From positions 366,417 through 430,416 of the forward strand of contig NZ_JAJUXH010000004.1 of NCBI RefSeq assembly GCF_021390245.1: a stretch of DNA of 64,000 nucleotides, written 5' to 3'. The notes under the pieces are model-generated. The model searched no databases. It was not told the origin of the DNA and saw nothing but the letters and a program-made list of their open reading frames with translations. A program made the position numbers and the translations under genes. The number at the start of each line of letters is the position of its first letter. The first letter of the stretch is position 1. The stretch is from Dyadobacter sp. CY323. Lineage in GTDB: Bacteria > Bacteroidota > Bacteroidia > Cytophagales > Spirosomataceae. This document shows positions 1 through 7,341 of the stretch, piece by piece.

Positions 1-306
1 GTAATCCAGATAATTCTTGCAAAGCCAGATCAGGTCCTCAGCCTCTTCTGCCGTGACGACGCCATCGCTAATAATGGCATTGATCTTGCCCACAAACTTG
101 TTGTAAGGAGCCTTGGCTTGCAAGCTGGAAACAGAGCTGATCCACGCGCGGAGCATTTCAATCTCGCTGTCATTAATATGGCCGTCCGCTTTAATGCCAA
201 CGATTAGCCCGTAGAGGGTATTCAAATCTTTGTGAACCTGAGCCGGCCCGCAGAATTGGCGGAACGAGCCACTGTCGTAAGTGTTGAAATAAGAGGTGTC
301 GAGCAT
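1..306 (-). CDS. Partial TerB-like / BRCT-associated protein, N-terminal part
   Basis: An open frame starts at the ATG at 304-306 and runs off the left edge of the window, so about 102 N-terminal residues are visible. It contains two similar acidic helical segments, GIKADGHINDSEIEML and AIISDGVVTAEEAEDL, the spacing seen in TerB-like (tellurite-resistance-like) helical domains. In Bacteroidetes and phage proteins such a domain often precedes a BRCT domain, but that part lies outside the window. The start fits because the 200 bases upstream have no coding continuation. Function unknown; the family assignment is from pattern only. Confidence 0.6.
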   Translation of the reverse strand, partial: MLDTSYFNTYDSGSFRQFCGPAQVHKDLNTLYGLIVGIKADGHINDSEIEMLRAWISSVSSLQAKAPYNKFVGKINAIISDGVVTAEEAEDLIWLCKNYLDY

Positions 307-516
307 GGGAGGTTGAGTTAGGGTTACTTCTTTGTGATAAGTAGTTGAAAAAGACTTCCTAACTTCTTGCGAGAGGATATTGATTAAACGGTAGGGTTTG
401 ACCGAACATGACTGTCTCAAATGAATGATAACGATTTGGCATTATATTTTGAAATATCTTGGTGTCATTGTAGATGATTCAGAACTAAACATTTTCATTA
501 TTTTAAAAACACTTAT

Positions 517-870
517 ATGCCATACGACAATTTTCTTGCCGACCAAGTCCGGGAATATTTAAGCAAAATGGAAGACTTCGATATTGTTGAGAAGAAAATG
601 TTTGGCGGATTGGCATTCATGGTTGATGACAAAATGTGTATCAATGTAGGTGAGCAGCAGCTCATGTGCCGTTTTGACCCTGATCTTACAGCACAGCTTT
701 CGGAAAGAACAGGCTTTTCACCGATGATTATGAATGGGAAAGAATATAAGGGCTACTGTTATGTTGACTTAGTCGGATACAAAAACAAAAAGGATTTCGA
801 ATTTTGGATCAATCTGTGCCTTGATTATAATGACAAAGCGGTTTCATCAAAAAAGCGACCAAAGAAATAG
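517..870 (+). CDS. TfoX/Sxy N-terminal domain protein
   Basis: A 117-residue protein matching the TfoX N-terminal domain: an N-terminal helix, then KKMFGGLAFMVDDKMCINV, the MFGG-x(3,4)-F motif typical of the family, followed by a predicted beta-rich core ending GYCYVDLVGY and a C-terminal helix (FWINLCLDYN). In gammaproteobacteria TfoX/Sxy controls competence, but stand-alone N-terminal-domain proteins like this one are widespread in Bacteroidetes and of unknown role. The lysine-rich tail (SSKKRPKK) is usual. It converges with the minus-strand FG-GAP gene 19 bases downstream, and no operon partner is seen. Confidence 0.85.
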   Translation: MPYDNFLADQVREYLSKMEDFDIVEKKMFGGLAFMVDDKMCINVGEQQLMCRFDPDLTAQLSERTGFSPMIMNGKEYKGYCYVDLVGYKNKKDFEFWINLCLDYNDKAVSSKKRPKK

Positions 871-888
871 TTATTCCCCGCATATACT

Positions 889-2073
889 TCATTTTGTTTT
901 TGACTTGACATGGCCAAAGTATAAAATATTAGTAGCTTCTGAGCGGGCAGTGGCGATGTCTGGGATGCCATCTTCATTGAAATCAGCGATCGCAAAACCA
1001 TACACGTCACCTTTTGAATCACCGAATGAAATGCCTTTAAAATGGAGTCCTGTTCCGTCGTTAAAAAATACTTTTGACTGTGCTTGTTTGTGGCCCACAA
1101 TGACATCCATTCTTCCGTCGCGGTTCATATCGGCTATTGCCAATGCATAAGGGGTCAGATTGGAATCAGCTAGTGAAATACCCGCGGAGAAGTTGTTATT
1201 TTTTTGTCCAAAATAGAGATTTACGCCCTTAAATTCGTCTATCGTTACAACGTCCGGCAGACTATCTCCATTAAAATCGGCAACTGCCGCTGCGCGAATG
1301 CTGGCGTCAGCGGGACCGAATGGTATTCGATGCTCATCGGAAAAAACCATATCCGAACTGCCGGGATATAGGTAACTCTGGCCGCCATCACGATGCGGTA
1401 CGACAAGATCGACGAACCCATCTTTATTAAAATCGGCAGGCGTGATGGTTGTTGCACGGTACCTAGCAAATGCGATGGGGCTGCTGTTAAACTTTCCATT
1501 GCCCTGGTTTAGACAAATATAATTTGATGTGGAGGCATTACCCCTGTTCGCCAAAATGAGATCCGGCAAACCATCCTTGTTGATATCAGCAATAGATAAA
1601 TTTCTTGTCGGCCACTCCGGACGCCCGAATTCGGAGCCAATGGTAAAATTGCCTTTGCCATCGTTCAGGTAAATTAGTTTACGGTCCGGGGCATCATTGC
1701 TGATTGCAATATCCAGAAAGCCGTCTCCATTAAAATCAGACAGGCCGCCTGTATAGGAACGGTCTGCTATTTCACCCAAGCTGTAAGATTTGCGAATTCC
1801 ACCCGATCCATCACCCAAAAGAACTCTGTCAATAATAGGCCAGTGTCTTCCCTTTACCAACAGAATGTCGAGATGACCATCACCATCCAGATCACCAAAA
1901 CTTACATTCGCTGTTGTGTCCGATTTGGTTTCCAATAGTAAAGTCTGATCGAAGTCAGGATAATCATTTCCGTTCTCTTGCTGCTTATTACTAGCGGTAG
2001 CAATATTCGCCTGGGCAAGCGCATCTTGATCAAAGATGCTGAAAAAGCAGAAAATGAAAAGGAGAGATTTCAT
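889..2073 (-). CDS. Secreted FG-GAP/VCBS repeat protein
   Basis: A 394-residue protein with an N-terminal Sec signal peptide (MKSLLFIFCFFSIFDQDALAQA) followed by about seven repeats of the type DLDGDGHLDILL, DFNGDGFLDIAI, DINKDGLPDLIL, DFNKDGFVDLVV, DFNGDSLPDVVT, DMNRDGRMDVIV, DFNEDGIPDIAT. Each carries an Asp-rich calcium-binding loop as in FG-GAP/VCBS repeats, which fold into a beta-propeller. No catalytic domain or C-terminal sorting domain is visible, so a binding or structural extracellular role is inferred. The start is set by the signal peptide. It is the last gene of a minus-strand run, 36 bases downstream of the YdeI-like gene. Confidence 0.9.
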   Translation of the reverse strand: MKSLLFIFCFFSIFDQDALAQANIATASNKQQENGNDYPDFDQTLLLETKSDTTANVSFGDLDGDGHLDILLVKGRHWPIIDRVLLGDGSGGIRKSYSLGEIADRSYTGGLSDFNGDGFLDIAISNDAPDRKLIYLNDGKGNFTIGSEFGRPEWPTRNLSIADINKDGLPDLILANRGNASTSNYICLNQGNGKFNSSPIAFARYRATTITPADFNKDGFVDLVVPHRDGGQSYLYPGSSDMVFSDEHRIPFGPADASIRAAAVADFNGDSLPDVVTIDEFKGVNLYFGQKNNNFSAGISLADSNLTPYALAIADMNRDGRMDVIVGHKQAQSKVFFNDGTGLHFKGISFGDSKGDVYGFAIADFNEDGIPDIATARSEATNILYFGHVKSKTK

Positions 2074-2108
2074 GAAGTTTATTTAGGGATAACGTGTCGT
2101 GCTCTCAA

Positions 2109-2564
2109 TTAAAACAATTTTTTTAAGGCGGCCACAATCTTTTGTTCTTGCCTGCTTTCATTCGGTTGCGACAAAATCGTATTGATTATTTCTTCCTGCT
2201 CGTCGTTTGGCAATGCTTTGAATTCTTTTAGAAGGCCAGCATCATCAAAACAATCTAGCAACTGATCTTTTGAGCTGACCTTATTGTCTGAGTTCTTGTA
2301 CATGGTCACTATCACTTCGTCGCCGCCACTTTTGTTAATGGCTTTTCTTATGGTACCATTCACAGAGATCATTTTGTCAGCGTCAGTAACAGGAGCAAGA
2401 TTCAGATCTTTGAATTCATAACCGTCGATAGTACCCGATACCTTCATCTCTCCCCAGCTCCCCCGAATGTCCTTCGTTCCCGGTATTACCAGATGATACG
2501 TCCAGGCACCCTTGCCGGGCTCGTGCCGGAGAATCAGCTTTTCATTTTTTAGTATTGTCTTCAT
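2109..2564 (-). CDS. DUF1905 / YdeI-OmdA family protein
   Basis: A 151-residue cytoplasmic protein. The N-terminal two-thirds (WTYHLVIPGTKDIRGSWGEM, then VSGTIDGYEFKDLNLAP) fits DUF1905, a small beta-barrel domain; the C-terminal third (LKEFKALPNDEQEEIINTI and the following helix) resembles the bacteriocin-protection YdeI/OmdA domain, in which a short helical segment follows DUF1905. No catalytic residues are known for the family. It lies 33 bases downstream of the DUF4385 gene in the same direction and may be cotranscribed with it. The function remains unclear. Confidence 0.75.
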   Translation of the reverse strand: MKTILKNEKLILRHEPGKGAWTYHLVIPGTKDIRGSWGEMKVSGTIDGYEFKDLNLAPVTDADKMISVNGTIRKAINKSGGDEVIVTMYKNSDNKVSSKDQLLDCFDDAGLLKEFKALPNDEQEEIINTILSQPNESRQEQKIVAALKKLF

Positions 2565-2597
2565 CTGCCGGTTTTAATGCAATATTCAAATTTTGGA

Positions 2598-3080
2598 TCA
2601 GCCCAGTTTGCTTTTCCATTCCTTTTTCAATTGCGCGTACTGTTCATTGCTTTCTACCTGCTTCCATTTGGAATAAAATATAGCAGCAGCTTCCGCCTTC
2701 TCTTGTTGTCCGGTTCCCTTTTCAAGAAGTGCGTAATCGTTGTCTTTATCGTATTTCTTTCCTCCCTTATAATTGGCATAACGCCGCGCCCTGGTAAACC
2801 CCATTTGCAAATACTTGCGGGCCATATCTGCTCCCACAAAGTCGTCTAGTTCGAGATAAGCCAAAAACAGTTCATAAATTTTGTTGCTGCTTTCCTCAGC
2901 AATTGCCTTTGTTTTGAATCGCCAATGTTTTCCTATTTCTGATTTGTAAGGTTCACAAATCAATACACCTTGCTCACCTTTGCCAACCCGATAAAGTTCC
3001 GGCTGTTTTTTGTAATCGATATCAGGCTTCCACTCGTAAGCTTGATTATTAAAATCCAGATAAGACGGTTTATCTGCCAT
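2598..3080 (-). CDS. DUF4385 family protein
   Basis: A protein of about 160 residues when started at the ATG at 3078-3080 (MADKPSYLDF). The frame is open further upstream, but that extension is the out-of-frame tail of the neighbouring glyoxalase relic, so the internal start is preferred. Conserved-looking blocks are DIDYKKQPELYRVGKGEQGV, LICEPYKSEIGKHWRFKT and ADMARKYLQMGFTRARRYAN, which fit DUF4385, a family of uncharacterised small proteins. It lies nine bases after the in-frame stop of the decayed VOC gene, as in an old operon. Confidence 0.7.
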   Translation of the reverse strand: MADKPSYLDFNNQAYEWKPDIDYKKQPELYRVGKGEQGVLICEPYKSEIGKHWRFKTKAIAEESSNKIYELFLAYLELDDFVGADMARKYLQMGFTRARRYANYKGGKKYDKDNDYALLEKGTGQQEKAEAAAIFYSKWKQVESNEQYAQLKKEWKSKLG

Positions 3081-3088
3081 TCGCTTTT

Positions 3089-3375
3089 TTAGTGAAGAGG
3101 ACATCCAATTTCCCAGATGTGCCCAAACGGATCTTTGAGCTTCCCAATTTTCCAATCATCTTCAACCGTTACTGGACAAATTTGGTTAGCTCCGGCTCTT
3201 CATCCCCAATCCAGAAGTCCGCATTTCCTATTCCAATTCTCGCATTCATTTTACCATCATTGGAATATTTTTCCAATATAGTTGCATCAAATGCCGCTTC
3301 GTAGAAAGCGGCTGCTCCGGAAGCACTGGACACTACCAGGAACGATGTAAGGTTCAGTTTTATGTGCGCGCTCAT
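3089..3375 (-). pseudogene. Decayed VOC (glyoxalase/bleomycin-resistance-like) gene
   Basis: The first 64 or so codons (3375 down to about 3180) encode a VOC N-terminal half: a beta strand, then GAAAFYEAAFDATILEKYS and IGNADFWIGDEEPE. The frame then stops (LTKFVQ then TAA). In another frame, from about 3170 to 3089, the family's C-terminal end is readable: PVTVEDDWKIGKLKDPFG followed by HIWEIGCPLH and a stop. Roughly 35 residues that normally lie between these halves are missing. So an internal deletion with a frame change has destroyed the gene. Related intact proteins are PhnB-like VOC proteins of about 130-140 residues. Confidence 0.8.
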
Positions 3376-3437
3376 AATTGGATTCAGAGATTTATTTCAA
3401 ATAACCACAATCTTGGTAACGAAAGATAGATTTGTTC

Positions 3438-3983
3438 TTAAACAAAGTCGACTGGTCGTTTGTCTTTTAAAGAATCTAACACCGCCTTAAATACTTTGGC
3501 CTTTTTGATTGCAAGGTGTCCATTAGGAGCCCAAAATGTCCCATGAAGATTATCGCCCAGATCTACTGGCGCTATACCACCAATCCTATTCAGATTACGC
3601 ATCAACTTATCGACACTTAATTCATCAAGGTCATCGCAAAGATCATCTACTAGTTCAAAGCCATTTCGATTACTGTTAAAGCTAACCATATACGGTGTTA
3701 AGCCAACATCCACTAATCGTTTGTAACGGTCCGTTTTGAGTTTATGTGTGGATTTCAAAACCGGTCTGAGCCCAACACCACCCTCTACAAATGCATTCAC
3801 GCGTTTGACCAAATTTAGAGCACAACCGAAATCAGAAAATGCAGCTGCTGGTTCGTCTGCCCTTTTAGCGAATGCGGCGATCACCCATACAAATGTTGGA
3901 TCGTCAATCTTAGTAATGTCAGAAGTTGAAAGTCCCACGCTATGATATAGTTCTCGCGTAGTCATTGTGAATTTGGTAGTCAT
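3438..3983 (-). CDS. Hypothetical protein, 181 residues
   Basis: An intact-looking frame of 181 residues with no recognised family. It has no signal peptide or membrane segment. The sequence is balanced and protein-like, with an alpha-rich first half, an acidic stretch (ELVDDLCDDLDELSVDKLM) and a basic C-terminal helix (AIKKAKVFKAVLDSLKDKR). Translation may begin at the first ATG (MTTKFTMTTREL) or at the second, six codons later. It stands alone: 63 bases separate it from the VOC relic and there is an AT-rich gap upstream. Confidence 0.55.
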   Translation of the reverse strand: MTTKFTMTTRELYHSVGLSTSDITKIDDPTFVWVIAAFAKRADEPAAAFSDFGCALNLVKRVNAFVEGGVGLRPVLKSTHKLKTDRYKRLVDVGLTPYMVSFNSNRNGFELVDDLCDDLDELSVDKLMRNLNRIGGIAPVDLGDNLHGTFWAPNGHLAIKKAKVFKAVLDSLKDKRPVDFV

Positions 3984-4162
3984 GGCGAAAGGTCAGTTTG
4001 TTGATGAGTGAACAGTCAAGATACTTTAAATATCAATCAAATGATCTCAAAAATATCTAATCCGATTCTCTAAGTCAATAGTTGGATATGAATTTACTAG
4101 GCTCGGCGGCCGCGTCATATCGTTAACCAATTGATAATGAGGCTCTTACATTTAGAATTTAT

Positions 4163-4441
4163 CTACAACTTCCTCAGCCGGTCGTTCAAATCCATTAGCC
4201 CCGACTTTTGCAAACAATCCGTGGACAGTGCGAGCAGTTCTTCTTTTGATTCCTTCGAAGCAATGTCGATCAGGTCATGATTGTCATCGTTCTTGGGAAT
4301 ACTTAACGCTCTTGTAATTGCCTGGGTCAGCAACAACACATTTCGTCGACTTAGCTTCAAATCGATTTTGATCTGGTCATTCATTCCCGGGATACTCATG
4401 ATGGTATCATACACACTGGTCAAATCTTTCACGTTCATCAT
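4163..4441 (-). CDS. Small helical hypothetical protein, 92 residues
   Basis: A 92-residue frame rich in predicted helix (MNVKDLTSVYDTIMSI, then DLKLSRRNVLLLTQAITRAL, then KESKEELLALSTDCLQ). No family is recognised. It is probably translated from the first or second of two adjacent ATGs. It diverges from the mobilization module that starts at 4579, so it may mark the edge of that module. The only evidence for coding is the open frame and a plausible amphipathic composition. Confidence 0.5.
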   Translation of the reverse strand: MMNVKDLTSVYDTIMSIPGMNDQIKIDLKLSRRNVLLLTQAITRALSIPKNDDNHDLIDIASKESKEELLALSTDCLQKSGLMDLNDRLRKL

Positions 4442-4578
4442 GTCTTTTCAGTTAAAATTAGAACTGTACAAAGCTACCAAATGCCCGTCAAACGATCCTA
4501 AGGAGAATTTACCTAGGATGGGTGACTGACTTTTAACCTTTTTACTTTCGCCACTACAAATCAAAACACGAAAGTAAG

Positions 4579-5460
4579 ATGAGGGAAAGAGCGAGGGGAA
4601 ATGATGGCTTTCTGACATTGGCCCAGATTAAAGACTTAGACATTGTAGACTATCTATTGGAGCTGGGATATGAGCCTAATAAAATCCGGAGCGTTGACCA
4701 TTGGTATTTGTCGCCTTTTAGAAATGAGCGGACTGCCTCATTCAAGGTCAATCGAAATCTGAATCGGTGGTACGATCATGGCATCGGAAGCGGAGGAAAT
4801 CTTGTTGATTTTGCTGTATTATTTTATCAGTGTACGGTTCGGGAAGTTCTAAGGATTTTTTCCGACTACCTGGTTTTTCACCAGCCAGTGCCTCGACCCA
4901 ATCCGCAGGTCTTACATGCAACCAACTGCCCGCTGGAAATATTATCCACTTTCAAGTTGACCAGTCCGTCTCTCATCAGATACATATCATCCAGGTGCGT
5001 GTTTGATGAAATAGCCAAGAATTATTGCAGGCAGGTTAACTACCGGATTGGGGACCGGCGGTATTTCGGTCTGGGCTTGCAAAATGATTCCGGTGGTTAT
5101 GAGCTGCGAAATTCATTTGCCAAGTTGGCAAGCGCTCCGAAAGACATCACCACGATCGATGTTGGTGCATCGACCGTCTCAGTGTTTGAAGGGATGTTTG
5201 ATTTTCTGTCGTACAAAACCATCATGAGCCAGACGGTTGAAACACCCGAGAATCACGTGATTCTGAATTCCATTTCTCTCTTTGAAAGGTCACGCTCGTT
5301 CCTTGAAAGCCATGAGCAGATTAACCTTTACCTGGATCGGGATGCAGCGGGTTTAAGGTGCAGTGCAGCAGCAAAAGAGATCAGTAAAAAATACAATGAC
5401 GCAAGCATGCTTTACGATGGCTTCAAAGATCTAAATGATTGGCTGATCAGTGTCGCCTAA
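4579..5460 (+). CDS. CHC2-type zinc-finger/Toprim primase-like protein of mobile elements
   Basis: A 293-residue protein of the primase-like family carried by Bacteroidetes mobilizable and conjugative elements. Residues about 25-85 match the CHC2-finger fold (SPFRNERTASFKVNRNLNRW, then DHGIGSGGNLVDF), but without the zinc-binding cysteines, as is common in these element-borne forms. Residues about 205-275 form a Toprim domain with the acidic motifs VSVFEGMFDFLS and INLYLDRDAAG, the Glu and Asp-x-Asp that bind magnesium. It probably primes or processes DNA during transfer or replication. It opens the mobilization module: MobC-like, relaxase and coupling protein follow in the same direction. 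Confidence 0.85.
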   Translation: MRERARGNDGFLTLAQIKDLDIVDYLLELGYEPNKIRSVDHWYLSPFRNERTASFKVNRNLNRWYDHGIGSGGNLVDFAVLFYQCTVREVLRIFSDYLVFHQPVPRPNPQVLHATNCPLEILSTFKLTSPSLIRYISSRCVFDEIAKNYCRQVNYRIGDRRYFGLGLQNDSGGYELRNSFAKLASAPKDITTIDVGASTVSVFEGMFDFLSYKTIMSQTVETPENHVILNSISLFERSRSFLESHEQINLYLDRDAAGLRCSAAAKEISKKYNDASMLYDGFKDLNDWLISVA

Positions 5461-5632
5461 TCTAGTTAGCCACTGAAATCTCTCCTGGAAGCAAACACCA
5501 ATGTAAACCTATTAAAAGGCTGGAATGATTGCCTCTTATCCGCAATCGGCCAGATGTCAGTTTGTTTTACAAACTAAGGATCTGGCCCGCTCAAACACTC
5601 CAGAGTCGTTGGCGGGATTGAATGAAAAATGA

Positions 5633-6052
5633 ATGTCGAAACGTGAAAATGATAGTGTGATGAAGAAAGACAACAACAATCGAATCAAGATGCTGAATGT
5701 CCGCTTAACGCCTGAGGAGTTTCAGCAGCTTCTTCGGAAAGTGCAAAGAACAACATGCCGGAGGACAAGCGAGTACGCAAGGAAAGTATTGCTTTCCGAG
5801 CCGGTTATCGTAAACCACCGCAACCAGTCATTTGACGAGGTGATGGTTGAACTAACGCGCCTTCGCAGCGAGCTTAGCAAGGCCGGGAGCAACCTGAATC
5901 AAGCTGTTAAAAGACTGCATGCACTCTCGCAAATTGCCGATTTCCGAAGCTGGTTGGAAGCTTATGAGGGTGACAAAAATCGCCTGATCGAGATGGTTGA
6001 CGAGATCAATATTTACATCAGCAAAGCCTCGAAAATATGGTTGCAATCATAA
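5633..6052 (+). CDS. MobC-like relaxosome accessory protein
   Basis: A 139-residue protein with an N-terminal ribbon-helix-helix-like segment (NVRLTPEEFQQLLRKVQ) and a C-terminal helical region of the bacterial mobilization protein MobC type (ELSKAGSNLNQAVKRLHAL: the conserved G-x-N-L-N-Q core). MobC proteins bind near oriT and help the relaxase open the strand. Its 3' end overlaps the relaxase start by 16 bases, which implies translational coupling. The 170-base gap upstream (5461-5632) is the most likely place for an oriT, though no nic site could be recognised by eye. Confidence 0.85.
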   Translation: MSKRENDSVMKKDNNNRIKMLNVRLTPEEFQQLLRKVQRTTCRRTSEYARKVLLSEPVIVNHRNQSFDEVMVELTRLRSELSKAGSNLNQAVKRLHALSQIADFRSWLEAYEGDKNRLIEMVDEINIYISKASKIWLQS

Positions 6053-7329
6053 AAACTGGAACATCGATCCGCAGCACTTTTTACTACAATGAGAACAAGT
6101 TAAAAGAGGGAGTTGCAGAGTGCATTATGGCAGGAAACTATCCGGACGATGCCGCAAATCTTTCCGAACAAGAGCGTCTGAATATGCTCTTAAAGCTGGC
6201 TTCTTTGAATAGCAATGTGGTTCGAAATAGCGTCCATATCTCCCTAAACTTTGACCCTTCTGAGCAACATTCCAAGGCAGTGTTGAAAGAAATTTCGCAG
6301 GCTTATTTGGAGAAGATTGGCTTTGGTGACCAGCCATTCCTGGTGTATCAACATCACGATGCCGGGCATCCGCACATCCATATTGTGAGCGTAAAAGTAG
6401 CGCATGACGGAAGCCGGATTGAAACACAGAATATCGGACGAAACCAATCAGAAAGAGCAAGGAAAGAAATCGAGCAAGAGTTTCATCTGGTGAAGGCATC
6501 AGGGAAAAAGCCACAGCAATCCGAACATTTGAAGCCCGCTATGGTTAGTGCAAACTACGGTAAGGTTGAGACCAAACGGGCAATATCAAATATTCTTGCA
6601 GGAGTTATAGACAAGTACAAATTCACTTCCATTCCCGAGCTAAATGCCGTCTTAAATCGCTACAATGTCGCGGCAGATCCCGGAAATGAAGAGTCCAGAA
6701 CTTTCAAGAAGGGCGGGCTTCACTACCGGTTGTTAAACGCAAAAGGCGAACGGGTCGGTGTGCCAATCAAGGCTAGCGACTTTCACCAAAAGCCGACATT
6801 AAAATACCTGCAAACCCGGTTTGAAATTAACGATCAACTGCGGCAAACAGACAAGTTGAGAGTCAAAAACGCGATTGATTTCACATTGTACGGAAAGACG
6901 AATGTAACACTTGATCGCCTCATTAATATTCTCGAACGAGATGGAATCGACACCGTTCTACGAAAGAATGATACTGGGCTGATCTATGGGATTACTTACG
7001 TCGATCACCGCTCGAAAGCAGTTTTTAATGGAAGTTCTCTCGGTAAGAATTATAGTGCAAAGGCCATCCAGGAACGCTGTGTGGTTATGGATACAGCTGT
7101 GGCTAACATGCTATCGAATTCCCAGAGACAAGAGCATACAGTGACAGGTTATGGACAGCCAGCCACTTCAAAAAGCTATTTGCTGGCAACTCCTAAGCAG
7201 AGTAATGAGGCTAGGCTTGCAAATGGTGAGCATTCACTATTTGATCCTGTCAAACAAGATGGTTTCACACCAGCAGACCTTAGTGGAACTAAACGTAAAA
7301 AGAAAAGAGGGTTCTCTCAATCACTTTAA
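6037..7329 (+). CDS. Relaxase/mobilization nuclease (MobB/BmgA-like)
   Basis: A 430-residue relaxase of the Pfam Relaxase family, typical of Bacteroidetes mobilizable elements. The N-terminus (TSIRSTFYYNENKLKEGVAE) fits this family, and the metal-binding three-histidine motif is at about residues 105-120 (HHDAGHPHIHIV). The enzyme would nick one strand at oriT and pilot it through a conjugation channel. The C-terminal 200 residues are a poorly conserved helical region, as usual. The start at ATG 6037 overlaps the MobC-like gene; the coupling-protein gene begins 13 bases after its stop. Confidence 0.9.
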   Translation: MVAIIKTGTSIRSTFYYNENKLKEGVAECIMAGNYPDDAANLSEQERLNMLLKLASLNSNVVRNSVHISLNFDPSEQHSKAVLKEISQAYLEKIGFGDQPFLVYQHHDAGHPHIHIVSVKVAHDGSRIETQNIGRNQSERARKEIEQEFHLVKASGKKPQQSEHLKPAMVSANYGKVETKRAISNILAGVIDKYKFTSIPELNAVLNRYNVAADPGNEESRTFKKGGLHYRLLNAKGERVGVPIKASDFHQKPTLKYLQTRFEINDQLRQTDKLRVKNAIDFTLYGKTNVTLDRLINILERDGIDTVLRKNDTGLIYGITYVDHRSKAVFNGSSLGKNYSAKAIQERCVVMDTAVANMLSNSQRQEHTVTGYGQPATSKSYLLATPKQSNEARLANGEHSLFDPVKQDGFTPADLSGTKRKKKRGFSQSL

Positions 7330-7341
7330 ATCTGTTTTATC

